64,000 nt of DNA from Rhizobiales bacterium 64-17 (GTDB lineage: Bacteria > Pseudomonadota > Alphaproteobacteria > Rhizobiales > Xanthobacteraceae), in NCBI GenBank assembly GCA_001899285.1, contig MKWA01000022.1, forward strand, positions 62,001 to 126,000, given 5' to 3'. The position numbers and the translations under genes were made by a program. Below, in pieces: positions 34,876 through 45,197 of this stretch. The stretch's first letter is position 1. Each line of letters opens with the position of its first letter. The notes beneath the pieces were generated by a model. The model did no database searches. It was not told where the DNA came from and saw nothing but the letters and a program-made list of their open reading frames with translations.

Positions 34876-34889
34876 TGAATTATAGTTCA
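34876..34889. promoter_or_regulatory. Inverted repeat upstream of the box operon, site 1
   Basis: TGAATTATAGTTCA is an inverted repeat with arms TGAA/TTCA. Read in the same sense its core GAATTATAGTTC matches the reverse complement of the second site (GAATTATATTTC) in 11 of 12 bases. It lies about 90 bases before the hydrolase start and 8 bases after a TTGACC that could be a minus-35 box (34863-34868). It is a likely operator for the regulator of the benzoyl-CoA genes. Confidence 0.5.
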
Positions 34890-34905
34890 ATGATCCACAT
34901 CAAAC

Positions 34906-34921
34906 TAGAAATATAATTCTA
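34906..34921. promoter_or_regulatory. Inverted repeat upstream of the box operon, site 2
   Basis: TAGAA-ATATAA-TTCTA is a five-base inverted repeat with a six-base centre. Its centre lies 31 bases from that of site 1, close to three helical turns, so proteins on both sites would face the same side. The AT-rich region also offers minus-10-like sequence (TATAAT at 34912-34917). It ends about 58 bases before the ATG of the hydrolase gene. Confidence 0.5.
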
Positions 34922-34979
34922 ATTGCATCGGAGGCCTCCTGCGGCGCCCGATGCGGGAAACCCAGGGCAGCGGACCGAT

Positions 34980-35825
34980 ATGGCGTCTCACGGTCAGGGA
35001 CAGATCGCCGATCAGGGCTTTCTCGAGGTTGCCGGCCAGCGGCTCGAATATCGCATGGTCGGGCCGCGCCCGTCCGAGGCGCCGACTCTCGTTCTATTAC
35101 ATGAGGGTCTCGGCTGTGCTGCCCTGTGGGGCGACTTCCCGGAGAGGCTGTCGGCGGCGACCGGCGCCGGCGTATTCGTCTATTCGCGTGCGGGTTATGG
35201 CCAGTCATCGCCGGTCAGCCTGCCGCGCCCGATGAGCTACATGCACGACGAGGCGCGTGTGGCGCTGCCGGCCGTGCTCGATGCGATCGGCTGGCAGCAC
35301 GGCCTGCTGATCGGCCACAGCGATGGCGCATCGATCGCCGCGATTTATGCCGGCACGCATCAGGATCATCAGCTCGACGGCATCGTGCTGATCGCGCCGC
35401 ATTTCATCGTCGAGGATGTCAGTATCGCCTCGATCCGCGAGGCGAAGACGGCCTACGAAACGACCGATTTGAAAGCCAAGCTCGGACGCTGGCATCGCGA
35501 TCCCGACAATGCGTTCCGCGGCTGGAATGACGCCTGGCTCGATCCGGCGTTCCGCCAGTGGGACATCAGCGAGCAGCTCGCGTTCATCCGCGTACCGATG
35601 CTGATCGTGCAGGGTGCCAACGATCAGTACGGCACCGTCAAGCAGATCGAGGTGGCGAAGGACGAGTGCTACTGCCCGGTCGAGGCGGCGTTGATCGATG
35701 CCAAACATACGCCGCAGCGCGAAGCGCCGGACGAAACGCTGCGGGTGATTGCCGATTTCAGCACGCGATTGTTGCGCGGCGACCGGACGCCGATCGCGAC
35801 CAAACAAAAGCCGGAGAGAGTGTGA
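34980..35825 (+). CDS. Alpha/beta hydrolase in box operon
   Basis: A 281-residue alpha/beta hydrolase. The nucleophile elbow is GHSDGAS, the acid Asp is probably in GANDQYG and the catalytic His in DAKHTPQRE, so the triad is complete. It may hydrolyse a lactone, an enol ester or a stalled CoA thioester made in the benzoyl-CoA epoxide pathway; hydrolases of this kind are often seen beside box genes, with unproven roles. I chose the ATG at 34980 (MASHGQG) over a TTG at 34923, because the extra residues are Arg/Pro-rich. Its TGA overlaps the boxC ATG by one base. Confidence 0.82.
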   Translation: MASHGQGQIADQGFLEVAGQRLEYRMVGPRPSEAPTLVLLHEGLGCAALWGDFPERLSAATGAGVFVYSRAGYGQSSPVSLPRPMSYMHDEARVALPAVLDAIGWQHGLLIGHSDGASIAAIYAGTHQDHQLDGIVLIAPHFIVEDVSIASIREAKTAYETTDLKAKLGRWHRDPDNAFRGWNDAWLDPAFRQWDISEQLAFIRVPMLIVQGANDQYGTVKQIEVAKDECYCPVEAALIDAKHTPQREAPDETLRVIADFSTRLLRGDRTPIATKQKPERV

Positions 35826-37513
35826 TGGCGGATACCGACCGAAAGTTGGCCCACGGCAAGACACGCATCGATTTCCAGACCGATCCGTCGCAGTATCGTC
35901 ACTGGAAGCTCGCTGTCGATGGCGACGTTGCGACGCTGACCATGGACGTCGACGAGAAAGGCGGCCTGTTCGAAGGCTACGACCTCAAGCTGAACTCTTA
36001 TGACCTCGGCGTCGATATCGAGCTGGCGGATGCGTTGCAGCGGCTGCGGTTCGAGCAGCCGTCGGTGAAGGTCGTGCTGATGCGTTCCGGCAAGCCCAAG
36101 GTGTTCTGCGCCGGCGCCAATATCCGCATGCTGGCCGGCGCGACCCACGCGCACAAGGTCAACTTCTGCAAGTTCACCAACGAGACGCGCAACGGCATCG
36201 AGGATTCAAGTGAATACTCCAGCCAGAAGACCATCTGCGTCGTGACCGGCTCCTGCGCCGGCGGCGGTTACGAACTCGCACTTGCCGCAGATCACATCAT
36301 CCTCACCGACGACGGTTCCTCGACCGTATCGCTGCCGGAACTGCCGCTGCTGGCAGTGCTGCCGGGCACCGGCGGTCTCACGCGCGTCACCGACAAGCGC
36401 AAGGTGCGTCGCGACCATGCGGATGTGTTCTGCACCACCGAGGAAGGTTTGAAGGGCAAGCGCGCCGTCGATTGGCGGCTGGTCGATGAAGTCGCGCCGA
36501 ACAGCAAGCTGGAAGAGATTGTCGCGCAGCGTGCCAAGGAGTTCGCCGCGAAGTCCGATCGTCCAAAAGATGCCAAGGGCGTGGCGCTGACGCCGCTGTC
36601 GCGCAAGCGCAACGGTGACAACATCGAATATCCGTTCGTGTCCGTCGCGGTCGATCGCGCGGCGCGGCTTGCCACCATCACCGTGCGCGGGCCGCAGGCG
36701 CCGCCGCCGGCCGATGCGGCGGCGATGGCGCAGCAGGGCGTGTCATTCTGGCCGTTGCAGCTTGCGCGCGAGCTTGACGACGCGATCCTCGACATCCGCC
36801 TGAACGAGCTCGACCTTGCGGCGATCGTGTTCAAGTCGGAAGGCGACGGCGAGCAGGTCGCCGCTTATGACGCCTTCCTCAAGGCCAATGCCAAGCACTG
36901 GCTGGCGCGCGAGATCACGCTGTACTGGAAGCGCGTGCTCAAGCGGATCGATCTCACCTCGCGAAGCCTCGTCGCGGTGATCGAGCCCGGCTCCTGCTTT
37001 ACCGGCACGCTGGCGGAAATCGTGTTCGCTTGCGACCGCTCCTACATGCTGATCGGCCAGCTCAACGGCGGCAACCGTCCGCCGGCGACGATGACACTGA
37101 CCGATATGAATTTTGGTCCCTATCCGATGAGCAACGGCTTGACGCGGTTGCAGACGCGTTTCCTCGACGACGACAAGGCGCTCGCGCAGGCGAAGTCGCT
37201 GACCGGCGAGCCGCTCGATGCTGAGGCGGCGGAAGAGGCGGGACTGATCACCTTCGCGTTCGACGATATCGATTGGGACGACGAGATCCGTATCTTCCTT
37301 GAGGAGCGCGCCAGCTTCTCGCCGGACGGTCTCACCGGGCTCGAGGCCAATCTGCGCTTTGGTGGTCCGGAGACGATGGAAACGAAAATCTTTGCGCGGC
37401 TGACGGCGTGGCAGAACTGGATCTTCCAGCGGCCCAACGCGGTTGGCGAGGACGGCGCGTTGCGCCGTTACGGCACCGGCCAGAAGGCCGTGTTCGACAC
37501 CAAGCGGGTTTGA
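35825..37513 (+). CDS. boxC: Benzoyl-CoA-dihydrodiol lyase BoxC
   Basis: A 562-residue crotonase-superfamily lyase that opens and hydrolyses the ring of 2,3-epoxybenzoyl-CoA, giving 3,4-dehydroadipyl-CoA semialdehyde and formate. BoxC is about twice the size of a normal crotonase. The first half shows KVFCAGANIRMLAGATHAHKV and CAGGGYELALAADHIIL with LPELPLLAVLPGTGGLTRV; the second half repeats a crotonase-like fold from about residue 270 (VSVAVDRAARLATITVRGP). The start is the ATG at 35825 with GGAGAGAG upstream. It lies between the hydrolase and boxB genes in one operon. Known box clusters commonly have boxA and boxB first; boxA is not in this window. Confidence 0.93.
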   Translation: MADTDRKLAHGKTRIDFQTDPSQYRHWKLAVDGDVATLTMDVDEKGGLFEGYDLKLNSYDLGVDIELADALQRLRFEQPSVKVVLMRSGKPKVFCAGANIRMLAGATHAHKVNFCKFTNETRNGIEDSSEYSSQKTICVVTGSCAGGGYELALAADHIILTDDGSSTVSLPELPLLAVLPGTGGLTRVTDKRKVRRDHADVFCTTEEGLKGKRAVDWRLVDEVAPNSKLEEIVAQRAKEFAAKSDRPKDAKGVALTPLSRKRNGDNIEYPFVSVAVDRAARLATITVRGPQAPPPADAAAMAQQGVSFWPLQLARELDDAILDIRLNELDLAAIVFKSEGDGEQVAAYDAFLKANAKHWLAREITLYWKRVLKRIDLTSRSLVAVIEPGSCFTGTLAEIVFACDRSYMLIGQLNGGNRPPATMTLTDMNFGPYPMSNGLTRLQTRFLDDDKALAQAKSLTGEPLDAEAAEEAGLITFAFDDIDWDDEIRIFLEERASFSPDGLTGLEANLRFGGPETMETKIFARLTAWQNWIFQRPNAVGEDGALRRYGTGQKAVFDTKRV

Positions 37514-37525
37514 GAGGAGCGAGCC

Positions 37526-38977
<1,452 letters not shown>

Positions 38978-38990
38978 TCTTTCTTATCTT

Positions 38991-39006
38991 TCCCCGCAGG
39001 CGGGGA
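38991..39006. repeat. Short palindromic element TCCCCGC-AG-GCGGGGA
   Basis: A seven-base perfect inverted repeat with a two-base centre follows boxB by about 14 bases and is trailed by GAGAGG. Palindromes of this form are frequent in intergenic DNA of Hyphomicrobiales as I recall, and may stabilise the 3' end of the boxB mRNA. It precedes the terminator at 39033-39059. Confidence 0.45.
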
Positions 39007-39032
39007 GAGGGAGCAGCAGGCAACACCAAACA

Positions 39033-39059
39033 AAAAGGCCGGGCATTGCCCGGCCTTTT
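39033..39059. terminator. Bidirectional Rho-independent terminator
   Basis: A perfect 12-base-pair stem (AAAAGGCCGGGC / GCCCGGCCTTTT) with an ATT loop lies between boxB and the convergent aminotransferase gene. A and T tracts on the two sides make it effective for both transcripts. Its core is the same as in the terminator at 27672-27700. Confidence 0.85.
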
Positions 39060-39097
39060 CGTCATCTGCGTGTTGGATGCCGTTCGCCCGGCAATCC

Positions 39098-40306
39098 TTA
39101 TTCGGCCGCCTTGCGGGCGCCACTGCTCATGTCGGAGAGCAGATAGTCCATTCCTGCCTGTGCGCCGCCCTTCTTGATCGGCACGCCGGCCATCTGCAAC
39201 GCGAGTTCGGTCGCGCCGAGCGCGCCGATCATCGACGTTTCGTTGACGTCGCCCAGATGACCGATGCGGAACATCTTGCCGGCGAAGCGGCCGAAGCTCG
39301 CGCCATAGGAGATATTGAAGTTCTCCAAAGCGAGCGCGCGGAACGCATCGGCGTCGTGACCGTCCGGCAGCAGCACCGCGGTGAGCGTCGGCGAATAGCA
39401 CTTCGGATCCTGACAGATGATGTCGAGACCCCAGTGCTTGACCGCGCGGCGAGTGGCTTCCGCCAGCCGGTTGTGACGCGCGAACACGTTGTCGAGACCT
39501 TCCTCGTGCAGCATCGCGATGCCTTCGTTGAGACCGAACAGCATCAGCGTTCCCGGCGTGTAGGGGAAATAGCCGGACTTGTTCATGTTCAGCATGTCGT
39601 CCCACGAGAAGAACGACTTCGGCAGCTTCGAGGTCTTGCTGGCGTCCAGCGCCTTCGGGCTGAGCGCGTTGAACGACATGCCGGGCGGCAGCATCAGACC
39701 CTTCTGCGCGCCACCGACGGCAACGTCCACGCCCCATTCATCATGGCGATAGTCGGCCGAGGCGAGCGAGGAAATGGTATCGACCAGCAGCAGCGCCGGA
39801 TGACCGGCTGCGTCGATCGCCTTGCGCACGCCGGCGATGTCGGAGAGCGCGCCGGTCGAGGTTTCGTTGTGCAGCACGCAGACGGCCTTGATCTCTTTGT
39901 TCTTGTCGGCGCGCAGGCGCTTCTCGACTTCGTTCGGATCGACGCCATGCCGCCAGTCGGTCTCGACGACCTCCGGCTTGAGACCGAGCTTCTCCGCCAT
40001 CTTCTTCCACAAGAGGCCGAACTGTCCGGTCTCGACCGTCAGCACTTTGTCGCCAGGCGACAGCGTGTTGGTCAGCGCGGCTTCCCACGCACCGGTGCCG
40101 GTCGCGGTGAAGATGATTACCGGATGGTTGGTCTTGAAGATGGTCTTGATGCCTTCGAGCGCCTTCTTCGTCACCTTGGCGAATTCGGGACCGCGATGGT
40201 CGATCATCGGCTGGTCGATCGCGCGCAGGACGCGATCCGGCACCGGCGTCGGGCCGGGAATATGCAGCGCATGGCGCCCAACGGCGCGCGACGAGTTTTT
40301 CACCAT
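39098..40306 (-). CDS. Alanine/serine-glyoxylate aminotransferase family protein
   Basis: A 402-residue PLP-dependent class V aminotransferase. The N-terminus HIPGPTPVPDRVLRAIDQPM, the DHRGPEF stretch and FTATGTGAWEAAL are typical for serine-glyoxylate aminotransferase, and the PLP Lys is in GGAQKGLMLPPG. It would make glycine from glyoxylate with serine as donor, or hydroxypyruvate in a serine cycle. An AGGAG site precedes the ATG. It is divergent from the large FAD/Fe-S dehydrogenase gene, which might also handle hydroxyacids such as glycolate. A purine-pathway ureidoglycine role is less likely. Confidence 0.88.
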   Translation of the reverse strand: MVKNSSRAVGRHALHIPGPTPVPDRVLRAIDQPMIDHRGPEFAKVTKKALEGIKTIFKTNHPVIIFTATGTGAWEAALTNTLSPGDKVLTVETGQFGLLWKKMAEKLGLKPEVVETDWRHGVDPNEVEKRLRADKNKEIKAVCVLHNETSTGALSDIAGVRKAIDAAGHPALLLVDTISSLASADYRHDEWGVDVAVGGAQKGLMLPPGMSFNALSPKALDASKTSKLPKSFFSWDDMLNMNKSGYFPYTPGTLMLFGLNEGIAMLHEEGLDNVFARHNRLAEATRRAVKHWGLDIICQDPKCYSPTLTAVLLPDGHDADAFRALALENFNISYGASFGRFAGKMFRIGHLGDVNETSMIGALGATELALQMAGVPIKKGGAQAGMDYLLSDMSSGARKAAE

Positions 40307-40526
40307 GGAATTCCGCTCCTGAAACGCAGATGTGTCGAGGCACCGTGAGGGCGATTAACCCGTGGCGATTTTCGGCCGGCCGCGCCGACAGCGCGCGGAC
40401 CCGGTGCTTGGTGGCGATCAACTATGAATGGTACATTGCGGTCAAGCGATTTCCGGCGGATTTCGTCTTTGGGAGCAGACCGTTGCGGCCCGCGCCTATG
40501 CAGTCGATGTCATAAGAGGGCGGCAG
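40307..40526. promoter_or_regulatory. Divergent intergenic region
   Basis: About 220 bases lie between the aminotransferase start and the most likely start of the FAD/Fe-S protein. The region around 40415-40460 is less GC-rich and should contain the promoters. No inverted repeat of note is seen. An ATG at 40428 would extend the rightward gene through half of it. Confidence 0.4.
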
Positions 40527-43487
40527 GTGCCAGTGGTCCGACCAGTTTTTGAACGGCAGCTCAATGCGGCGCTGGCGGATGGCGCGGCATTCGACGATTT
40601 CACGCGCGGCCGTTACGCCACGGACGCATCCCATTATCAGATCATGCCGATCGGTGTGATCACACCGCGGTCGATTGAGGAAGCCAACCGAGCGATTGAT
40701 CTCGCCGCTGAAAACGGCGTGAGCGTCACCGCGCGCGGCGGTGGCACCTCGCAATGCGGGCAGACCATCAACGAGACATTGATCGTCGATTGCTCGCGCC
40801 ATCTGAACAAGCTGATCGATCTCGATGTCGCCGGGCGACGTTGCAGCGTCGAGCCGGGTATGGTGCTCGACGAATTGAACCGCCAGCTCAAGCCGCACGG
40901 GTTGTGGTTCCCGGTCGATATTTCCACCGCCTCGCGTGCCACCATCGGCGGCATGTCGGCCAACAATTCCTGCGGCGCGCGCTCGCTGCGGTTTGGCACC
41001 ATGCGCGACAACGTGCTCGGCATCGAGGCACGGTTGGCGGACGGAACGCATGCGCGGTTTGGCCGGATCGATGCCGATCTGTCGCAACTCGCGGACACGC
41101 CAAAAGCGCAGGCGCTGGCGCGCGATCTTCTGGCGATCGGTGCGCGCGAGGCGGACGAGATTGCCGCGCGCTTTCCCAAGGTGCAACGCCGCGTTGGCGG
41201 CTACAATCTCGACGCGCTGGTGCCCGGCAATAACGACGCCAATCTCGCGCATGTGCTCACCGGCAGCGAAGGCACGCTCGCCTTCTTCAATCGGATCGAT
41301 TTGAAGCTGTCGCCGGTGCTTGGTCGACGTGCGGTCGGCGCCTGCCATTTCGGTTCGTTCTATGCGGCGATGGATTCCGCGCAGCATCTGGTGCGGTTGC
41401 AGCCGATCGGCGTCGAGCTGATCGATCGCACCATGATCGAGCTGGCCTGGGAGATTCCGCTGTTTCGGCCGACGCTGGAACAGTTCGTGCGGCGTAATGG
41501 CGGCGACGCCCCGGAAGCCATTTTGCTGGTGGAATTCGGCGAGGCGGATCAGGAGGAGAATGTCCGCCGGCTCGCGCAACTGCACGAGATGATGGGCGAT
41601 CTCGGCTTCGGCTGGGACAGGAGCGGCCAGCATTGGGGTGGTGTTGTCGATGTGCTCGACACCACCTTGCAGGCGGCGATCACCGAGGTACGCACTTCCG
41701 GCCTCAACATCATGATGTCGATGAAGGATGAAGGGAAACCCGTATCGTTCGTCGAGGACTGCGCGGTGCCGCTCGATCACCTTGCGGACTACACGGCACG
41801 TCTGACGCGGATTTTCGAGAAGCACGGCACGCGCGGCACCTGGTACGCGCATGCCGGCTCCGGCTGCCTGCATGTGCGGCCGGTGCTCAATCTGCGGCAG
41901 GAGAAGGACGTCAAGGCCATGCGCGCCATCGCCGAGGAGGCGTTCGCCATGGTCAGGGACTACAAGGGCTCGCATTCCGGCGAGCACGGCGACGGGATCG
42001 TCCGTTCCGAATTCCACGAATTCATGTTCGGCAAGGAACTGGTGCATGCGTTCGAGGAGGTGAAGGACCGCTTCGATCCGAACGATCTGTTCAATCCGGG
42101 CAAGGTGGTGCGTGCGCCGAAGTTCGACGACCGCACCCTGCTGCGCTATCCACCCGGCTATCACGGCGAGCCGATGACGACTGCGCTCGACTGGTCCGCC
42201 TATCCCGGCGCGGGTGGCGGTTTCCAGGGCGCCGTCGAGATGTGCAACAACAATGGCACCTGCCGCAAATTGCAGGGCGGGGCCATGTGTCCGAGCTATC
42301 GCGTCACGCGCGAGGAAAAGGACGTGACGCGCGGCCGGGCCAACACCTTGCGGCTGGCCGTCACCGGTCAGCTCGGTCCTGACGCCTTCACCTCCGACGA
42401 CATGGCCGAGACGCTGAAACTGTGCGTCTCGTGCAAGTCCTGCCGCCGTGAATGCCCGACCGGCGTTGACATGGCGCGGATGAAGATTGAGGTGCTGGCC
42501 GCGCGCGCCGCGAAATATGGTCTGACGCTGCATCAGCGGCTGGTCGGTTATCTGCCGCGCTATGCGCCGTATGCGGCGAAACTGCCATGGCTGTTCAATC
42601 TGCGCGACGCGATCCCCGGTCTGGCGACGCTGTCGCAGGCACTGGCCGGGTTCTCCGCGCGGCGGTCGCTGCCGAAATGGCGCGCCGATGTGTTCGCCGA
42701 TGCGCCGTCCTCCGCCATCGGCGCTGACGGCAAGGACGTGGTGCTGTTCGCCGACACGTTCAATCGTTATTTCGAGCGCGAGAATCTCGACGCGGCGCTC
42801 ACCGTGCTCGCCGCCGCCGGCTATCGCGTGCATCTGGCGACGCCGCCGGCGCGCGAGACGCGGCCCTTGTGCTGCGGCCGCACGTTCCTATCGGTCGGGC
42901 GTGTCGATGAAGCGCGCCGCGAAGCCGAGCGCACGCTGGCGGCGCTGGCGCCGTTCATCGAACGCGGTGTGCCGGTGGTCGGGCTCGAGCCGAGCTGCCT
43001 GCTCACCTTCCGTGACGAATGGCCGGTGCTGCTGAAATCCGACGCGGCGCGCCAACTCGCGGACCTCGCTTTGCTGTTTGAGGAATTTCTCGCGCGGGAG
43101 CACAAGGCGGGCAGGCTTGCGCTGCCGCTCGGCAAGGTGGCCGGCCACGCCCTGCTGCACGGTCATTGCCATCAGAAGGCTTTCGCCGCCATGGGCGCGG
43201 TCGAGAGCGTGCTGCGCCTTGTTCCCGATCTCAAGGTCGAGACGGTGGATTCGAGCTGTTGCGGCATGGCCGGGTCGTTCGGCTACCACGCCGAGACCAT
43301 CGACGTGTCGCTGGCGATGGGCGAACTGTCGCTCTTGCCGGCGGTGCGCAAGGCGGACGCGGATACGCTGGTGGTGGCAGACGGCACATCCTGCCGCCAT
43401 CAAATCCATGACGGCACGCAGCGCGATGCGCTGCATGTGGCGCGGGTGCTAGCGATGAGCCTCGCCGCAGCACCGTCACCGCCCTGA
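40527..43487 (+). CDS. FAD-linked oxidase/4Fe-4S fusion dehydrogenase (GlcD-GlpC type, D-2-hydroxyacid dehydrogenase)
   Basis: A roughly 986-residue fusion. The first half is a FAD-binding type 4 domain (VSVTARGGGTSQCGQT, IGGMSANNSCGARSLRFG) with a FAD-oxidase C-terminal domain and the conserved HSGEHGDGIVRSEF. The second half has Cys clusters CNNNGTC and CVSCKSCRRECPTG for 4Fe-4S centres, then two CCG domains (CCGRTFLS and DSSCCGMAGSFG). Such proteins, as YdiJ, oxidise D-lactate or D-2-hydroxyglutarate and feed the quinone pool. I prefer the GTG at 40527 because MPVV...FERQL is the family's usual N-terminus; an ATG at 40428 would add 33 residues. It is divergent from the glyoxylate aminotransferase. 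Confidence 0.88.
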   Translation: MPVVRPVFERQLNAALADGAAFDDFTRGRYATDASHYQIMPIGVITPRSIEEANRAIDLAAENGVSVTARGGGTSQCGQTINETLIVDCSRHLNKLIDLDVAGRRCSVEPGMVLDELNRQLKPHGLWFPVDISTASRATIGGMSANNSCGARSLRFGTMRDNVLGIEARLADGTHARFGRIDADLSQLADTPKAQALARDLLAIGAREADEIAARFPKVQRRVGGYNLDALVPGNNDANLAHVLTGSEGTLAFFNRIDLKLSPVLGRRAVGACHFGSFYAAMDSAQHLVRLQPIGVELIDRTMIELAWEIPLFRPTLEQFVRRNGGDAPEAILLVEFGEADQEENVRRLAQLHEMMGDLGFGWDRSGQHWGGVVDVLDTTLQAAITEVRTSGLNIMMSMKDEGKPVSFVEDCAVPLDHLADYTARLTRIFEKHGTRGTWYAHAGSGCLHVRPVLNLRQEKDVKAMRAIAEEAFAMVRDYKGSHSGEHGDGIVRSEFHEFMFGKELVHAFEEVKDRFDPNDLFNPGKVVRAPKFDDRTLLRYPPGYHGEPMTTALDWSAYPGAGGGFQGAVEMCNNNGTCRKLQGGAMCPSYRVTREEKDVTRGRANTLRLAVTGQLGPDAFTSDDMAETLKLCVSCKSCRRECPTGVDMARMKIEVLAARAAKYGLTLHQRLVGYLPRYAPYAAKLPWLFNLRDAIPGLATLSQALAGFSARRSLPKWRADVFADAPSSAIGADGKDVVLFADTFNRYFERENLDAALTVLAAAGYRVHLATPPARETRPLCCGRTFLSVGRVDEARREAERTLAALAPFIERGVPVVGLEPSCLLTFRDEWPVLLKSDAARQLADLALLFEEFLAREHKAGRLALPLGKVAGHALLHGHCHQKAFAAMGAVESVLRLVPDLKVETVDSSCCGMAGSFGYHAETIDVSLAMGELSLLPAVRKADADTLVVADGTSCRHQIHDGTQRDALHVARVLAMSLAAAPSPP

Positions 43488-43590
43488 CTTTGCCCGCCGA
43501 TGGATGGCGGGCTTGTCCCGCCCGCGCATCGCTTTATATGTGGCAATCTTTCACGAAGCCCGATTCCGGGCGCGCATGACAGGATCATCC

Positions 43591-44625
43591 ATGGCGACGC
43601 CAACGCTCCTCCCCACCACGCTTGTCGGCTCCTATCCGCAGCCGGATTGGCTGATCGACCGCGCCAAACTGTCGAAGCAGGTGCCGCGCGTGCGCATGGC
43701 CGATCTCTGGCTGGTGCCGGCAGCAGACCTTGAAGCGAAGCAGGACGAGGCGACCTTGCTCGCGATCGGCGAGCAGGAGCGCGCTGGGCTCGACATCATC
43801 AGCGACGGCGAGCAGCGCCGCGAAAGCTATTCCAACCGCTTCGCCACCGCGCTTGAGGGCGTCGATACGGTGAACCACGGCACGACCATCAACCGCAGTG
43901 GCAAGCCGATCCCGGTGCCGCGCATCACCGCCAAGGTGCGCCGCGCGCACCCGGTGGAGTTGCACGACATCCAGTTCCTGCGTGCCAACACCAAGAAGCC
44001 GGTGAAGATGACCGTACCCGGTCCCTTCACCATGACCATGCAGGCGCAGAACGAGTTCTATCCGTCGCAGGAAGCCCTCGCGATGGACTTCGCCGCCGCG
44101 GTGAACGCCGAGATCAAGGACCTGTTCGCCGCCGGCGCCGACGTGATCCAGATCGACGAGCCGTGGATGCAACAGCACCCGGACAAGGCGCGCGCCTTCG
44201 GCGTCAAGGCGCTGAACGCGGCGCTCGAGGGCGTCACCGGCACGGTCGCGGTGCATCTGTGCTTCGGCTATGCCGCCGTGGTGCATGAAAAGCCGGAGGG
44301 CTATTCGTTCCTCGCCGAACTGGAGAACAGCAAGGCGCAGCAGGTCTCGATCGAGGCAGCGCAGCCGGACCTCGACCTGCGCGTGCTGGAGAAGCTGCCG
44401 TCGAAGACCATCATCCTCGGCGTGATCGATCTCTCCGACAAATCCGTCGAGACGCCGGACGTGGTGGCGGCGCGCATCCGCAAGGCGCTGCCGCATGTGG
44501 CGGCTGAGCGGCTGGTGATCGCGCCCGACTGCGGCATGAAATATCTGCCGCGCGATGTGGCCTACGGCAAGATGCAGGCAATGGTTGCGGGTACGCAGAT
44601 CGTGCGCCGCGAATTGCAAGGCTGA
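43591..44625 (+). CDS. Cobalamin-independent methionine synthase family protein (MetE C-terminal domain type)
   Basis: A 344-residue UROD/MetE-like barrel. It starts TTLVGSYPQPDWLIDRAKL, has the IDEPWMQQHPD stretch and the zinc-ligand regions VHLCFGY and APDCGMKYLPR. It equals the catalytic C-terminal half of MetE (about 750 residues) without the N-terminal domain. Short members such as this can move methyl groups from donors other than polyglutamyl-folate, and are common in soil bacteria; the methyl donor is unknown. The ATG at 43591 has AGGA eight bases upstream; a start five codons earlier is possible. A strong hairpin follows the gene. Confidence 0.85.
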   Translation: MATPTLLPTTLVGSYPQPDWLIDRAKLSKQVPRVRMADLWLVPAADLEAKQDEATLLAIGEQERAGLDIISDGEQRRESYSNRFATALEGVDTVNHGTTINRSGKPIPVPRITAKVRRAHPVELHDIQFLRANTKKPVKMTVPGPFTMTMQAQNEFYPSQEALAMDFAAAVNAEIKDLFAAGADVIQIDEPWMQQHPDKARAFGVKALNAALEGVTGTVAVHLCFGYAAVVHEKPEGYSFLAELENSKAQQVSIEAAQPDLDLRVLEKLPSKTIILGVIDLSDKSVETPDVVAARIRKALPHVAAERLVIAPDCGMKYLPRDVAYGKMQAMVAGTQIVRRELQG

Positions 44626-44663
44626 CGCGCCTTAAGGCCGATATCCGCTTTCTGTCGGGAAAA

Positions 44664-44693
44664 CCCGTCCGGTGCTTGGATGCACCGGACGGG
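44664..44693. terminator. Hairpin downstream of MetE-like gene
   Basis: A perfect 12-base-pair stem (CCCGTCCGGTGC / GCACCGGACGGG) with a TTGGAT loop. There is no T run after it, but the position 38 bases past the stop and the stem strength suggest a terminator between two convergent genes. Confidence 0.65.
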
Positions 44694-44751
44694 CTCTGTT
44701 GGGTCGGCTCGGGAGGGGACCGGGGGAAAGGCCGACCCAATCCGTTGCGCG

Positions 44752-45024
44752 TCAGTAGACGTCGCAAACCCGCACGCGGTGCCAGTAGCCCCAGGCATCC
44801 ATGCGCTTGACGATGCGGCACTCGCGATAGGCCGGGCCGGACACATAAGCTGGTCCGGCATAGGCGTTCGAGGCGGCGGCCGCGCCGATCAGCGCGCCGG
44901 CGGCAAGGCCGACACCGAGGCCGACGCCCCAGCGATGGCCGGCCTGCGCCTGGCTGGTGGCGGCTGTCATTGCGCCGGTCAGGGTGACGATCGAAAGGGC
45001 AATGGCGGCGATCTTGGTGTTCAT
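44752..45024 (-). CDS. Hypothetical secreted glycine-rich protein
   Basis: A 90-residue protein with a signal peptide (MNTKIAAIALSIVTLTGAMT, cleavage likely after AQA) followed by a Gly/Ala-rich helix (GVGLGVGLAAGALIGAAAA) of the glycine-zipper type and a Cys-containing tail (ECRIVKRMDAWGYWHRVRVC). Two Cys could form a disulphide. Similar small proteins of unknown role are common in Bradyrhizobium relatives. The ATG at 45024 fits the signal peptide better than the one four codons upstream. Confidence 0.7.
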   Translation of the reverse strand: MNTKIAAIALSIVTLTGAMTAATSQAQAGHRWGVGLGVGLAAGALIGAAAASNAYAGPAYVSGPAYRECRIVKRMDAWGYWHRVRVCDVY

Positions 45025-45197
45025 GGTGGTCTCCATCCGGTTGTGGGGGCGTTCGATTTGTCACGCCGCCGCATACGATTTGGTCGCCATGTCGGGAAAA
45101 AGGTTCAAAGCCGCCCTGACTTGGTTGTGTTCTTTTTGCCGCCGGGCCGGGTCCCGCCCTTGCCTCGGCACGCGGGGGCGTCTTTAAGTGCGCGCCG

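Noticed and set aside
40422-42833. 803-codon leftward open frame
   Set aside because: It is antisense to the well-conserved FAD/Fe-S dehydrogenase and has Arg/His/Gly-rich shadow composition typical of GC-rich DNA.
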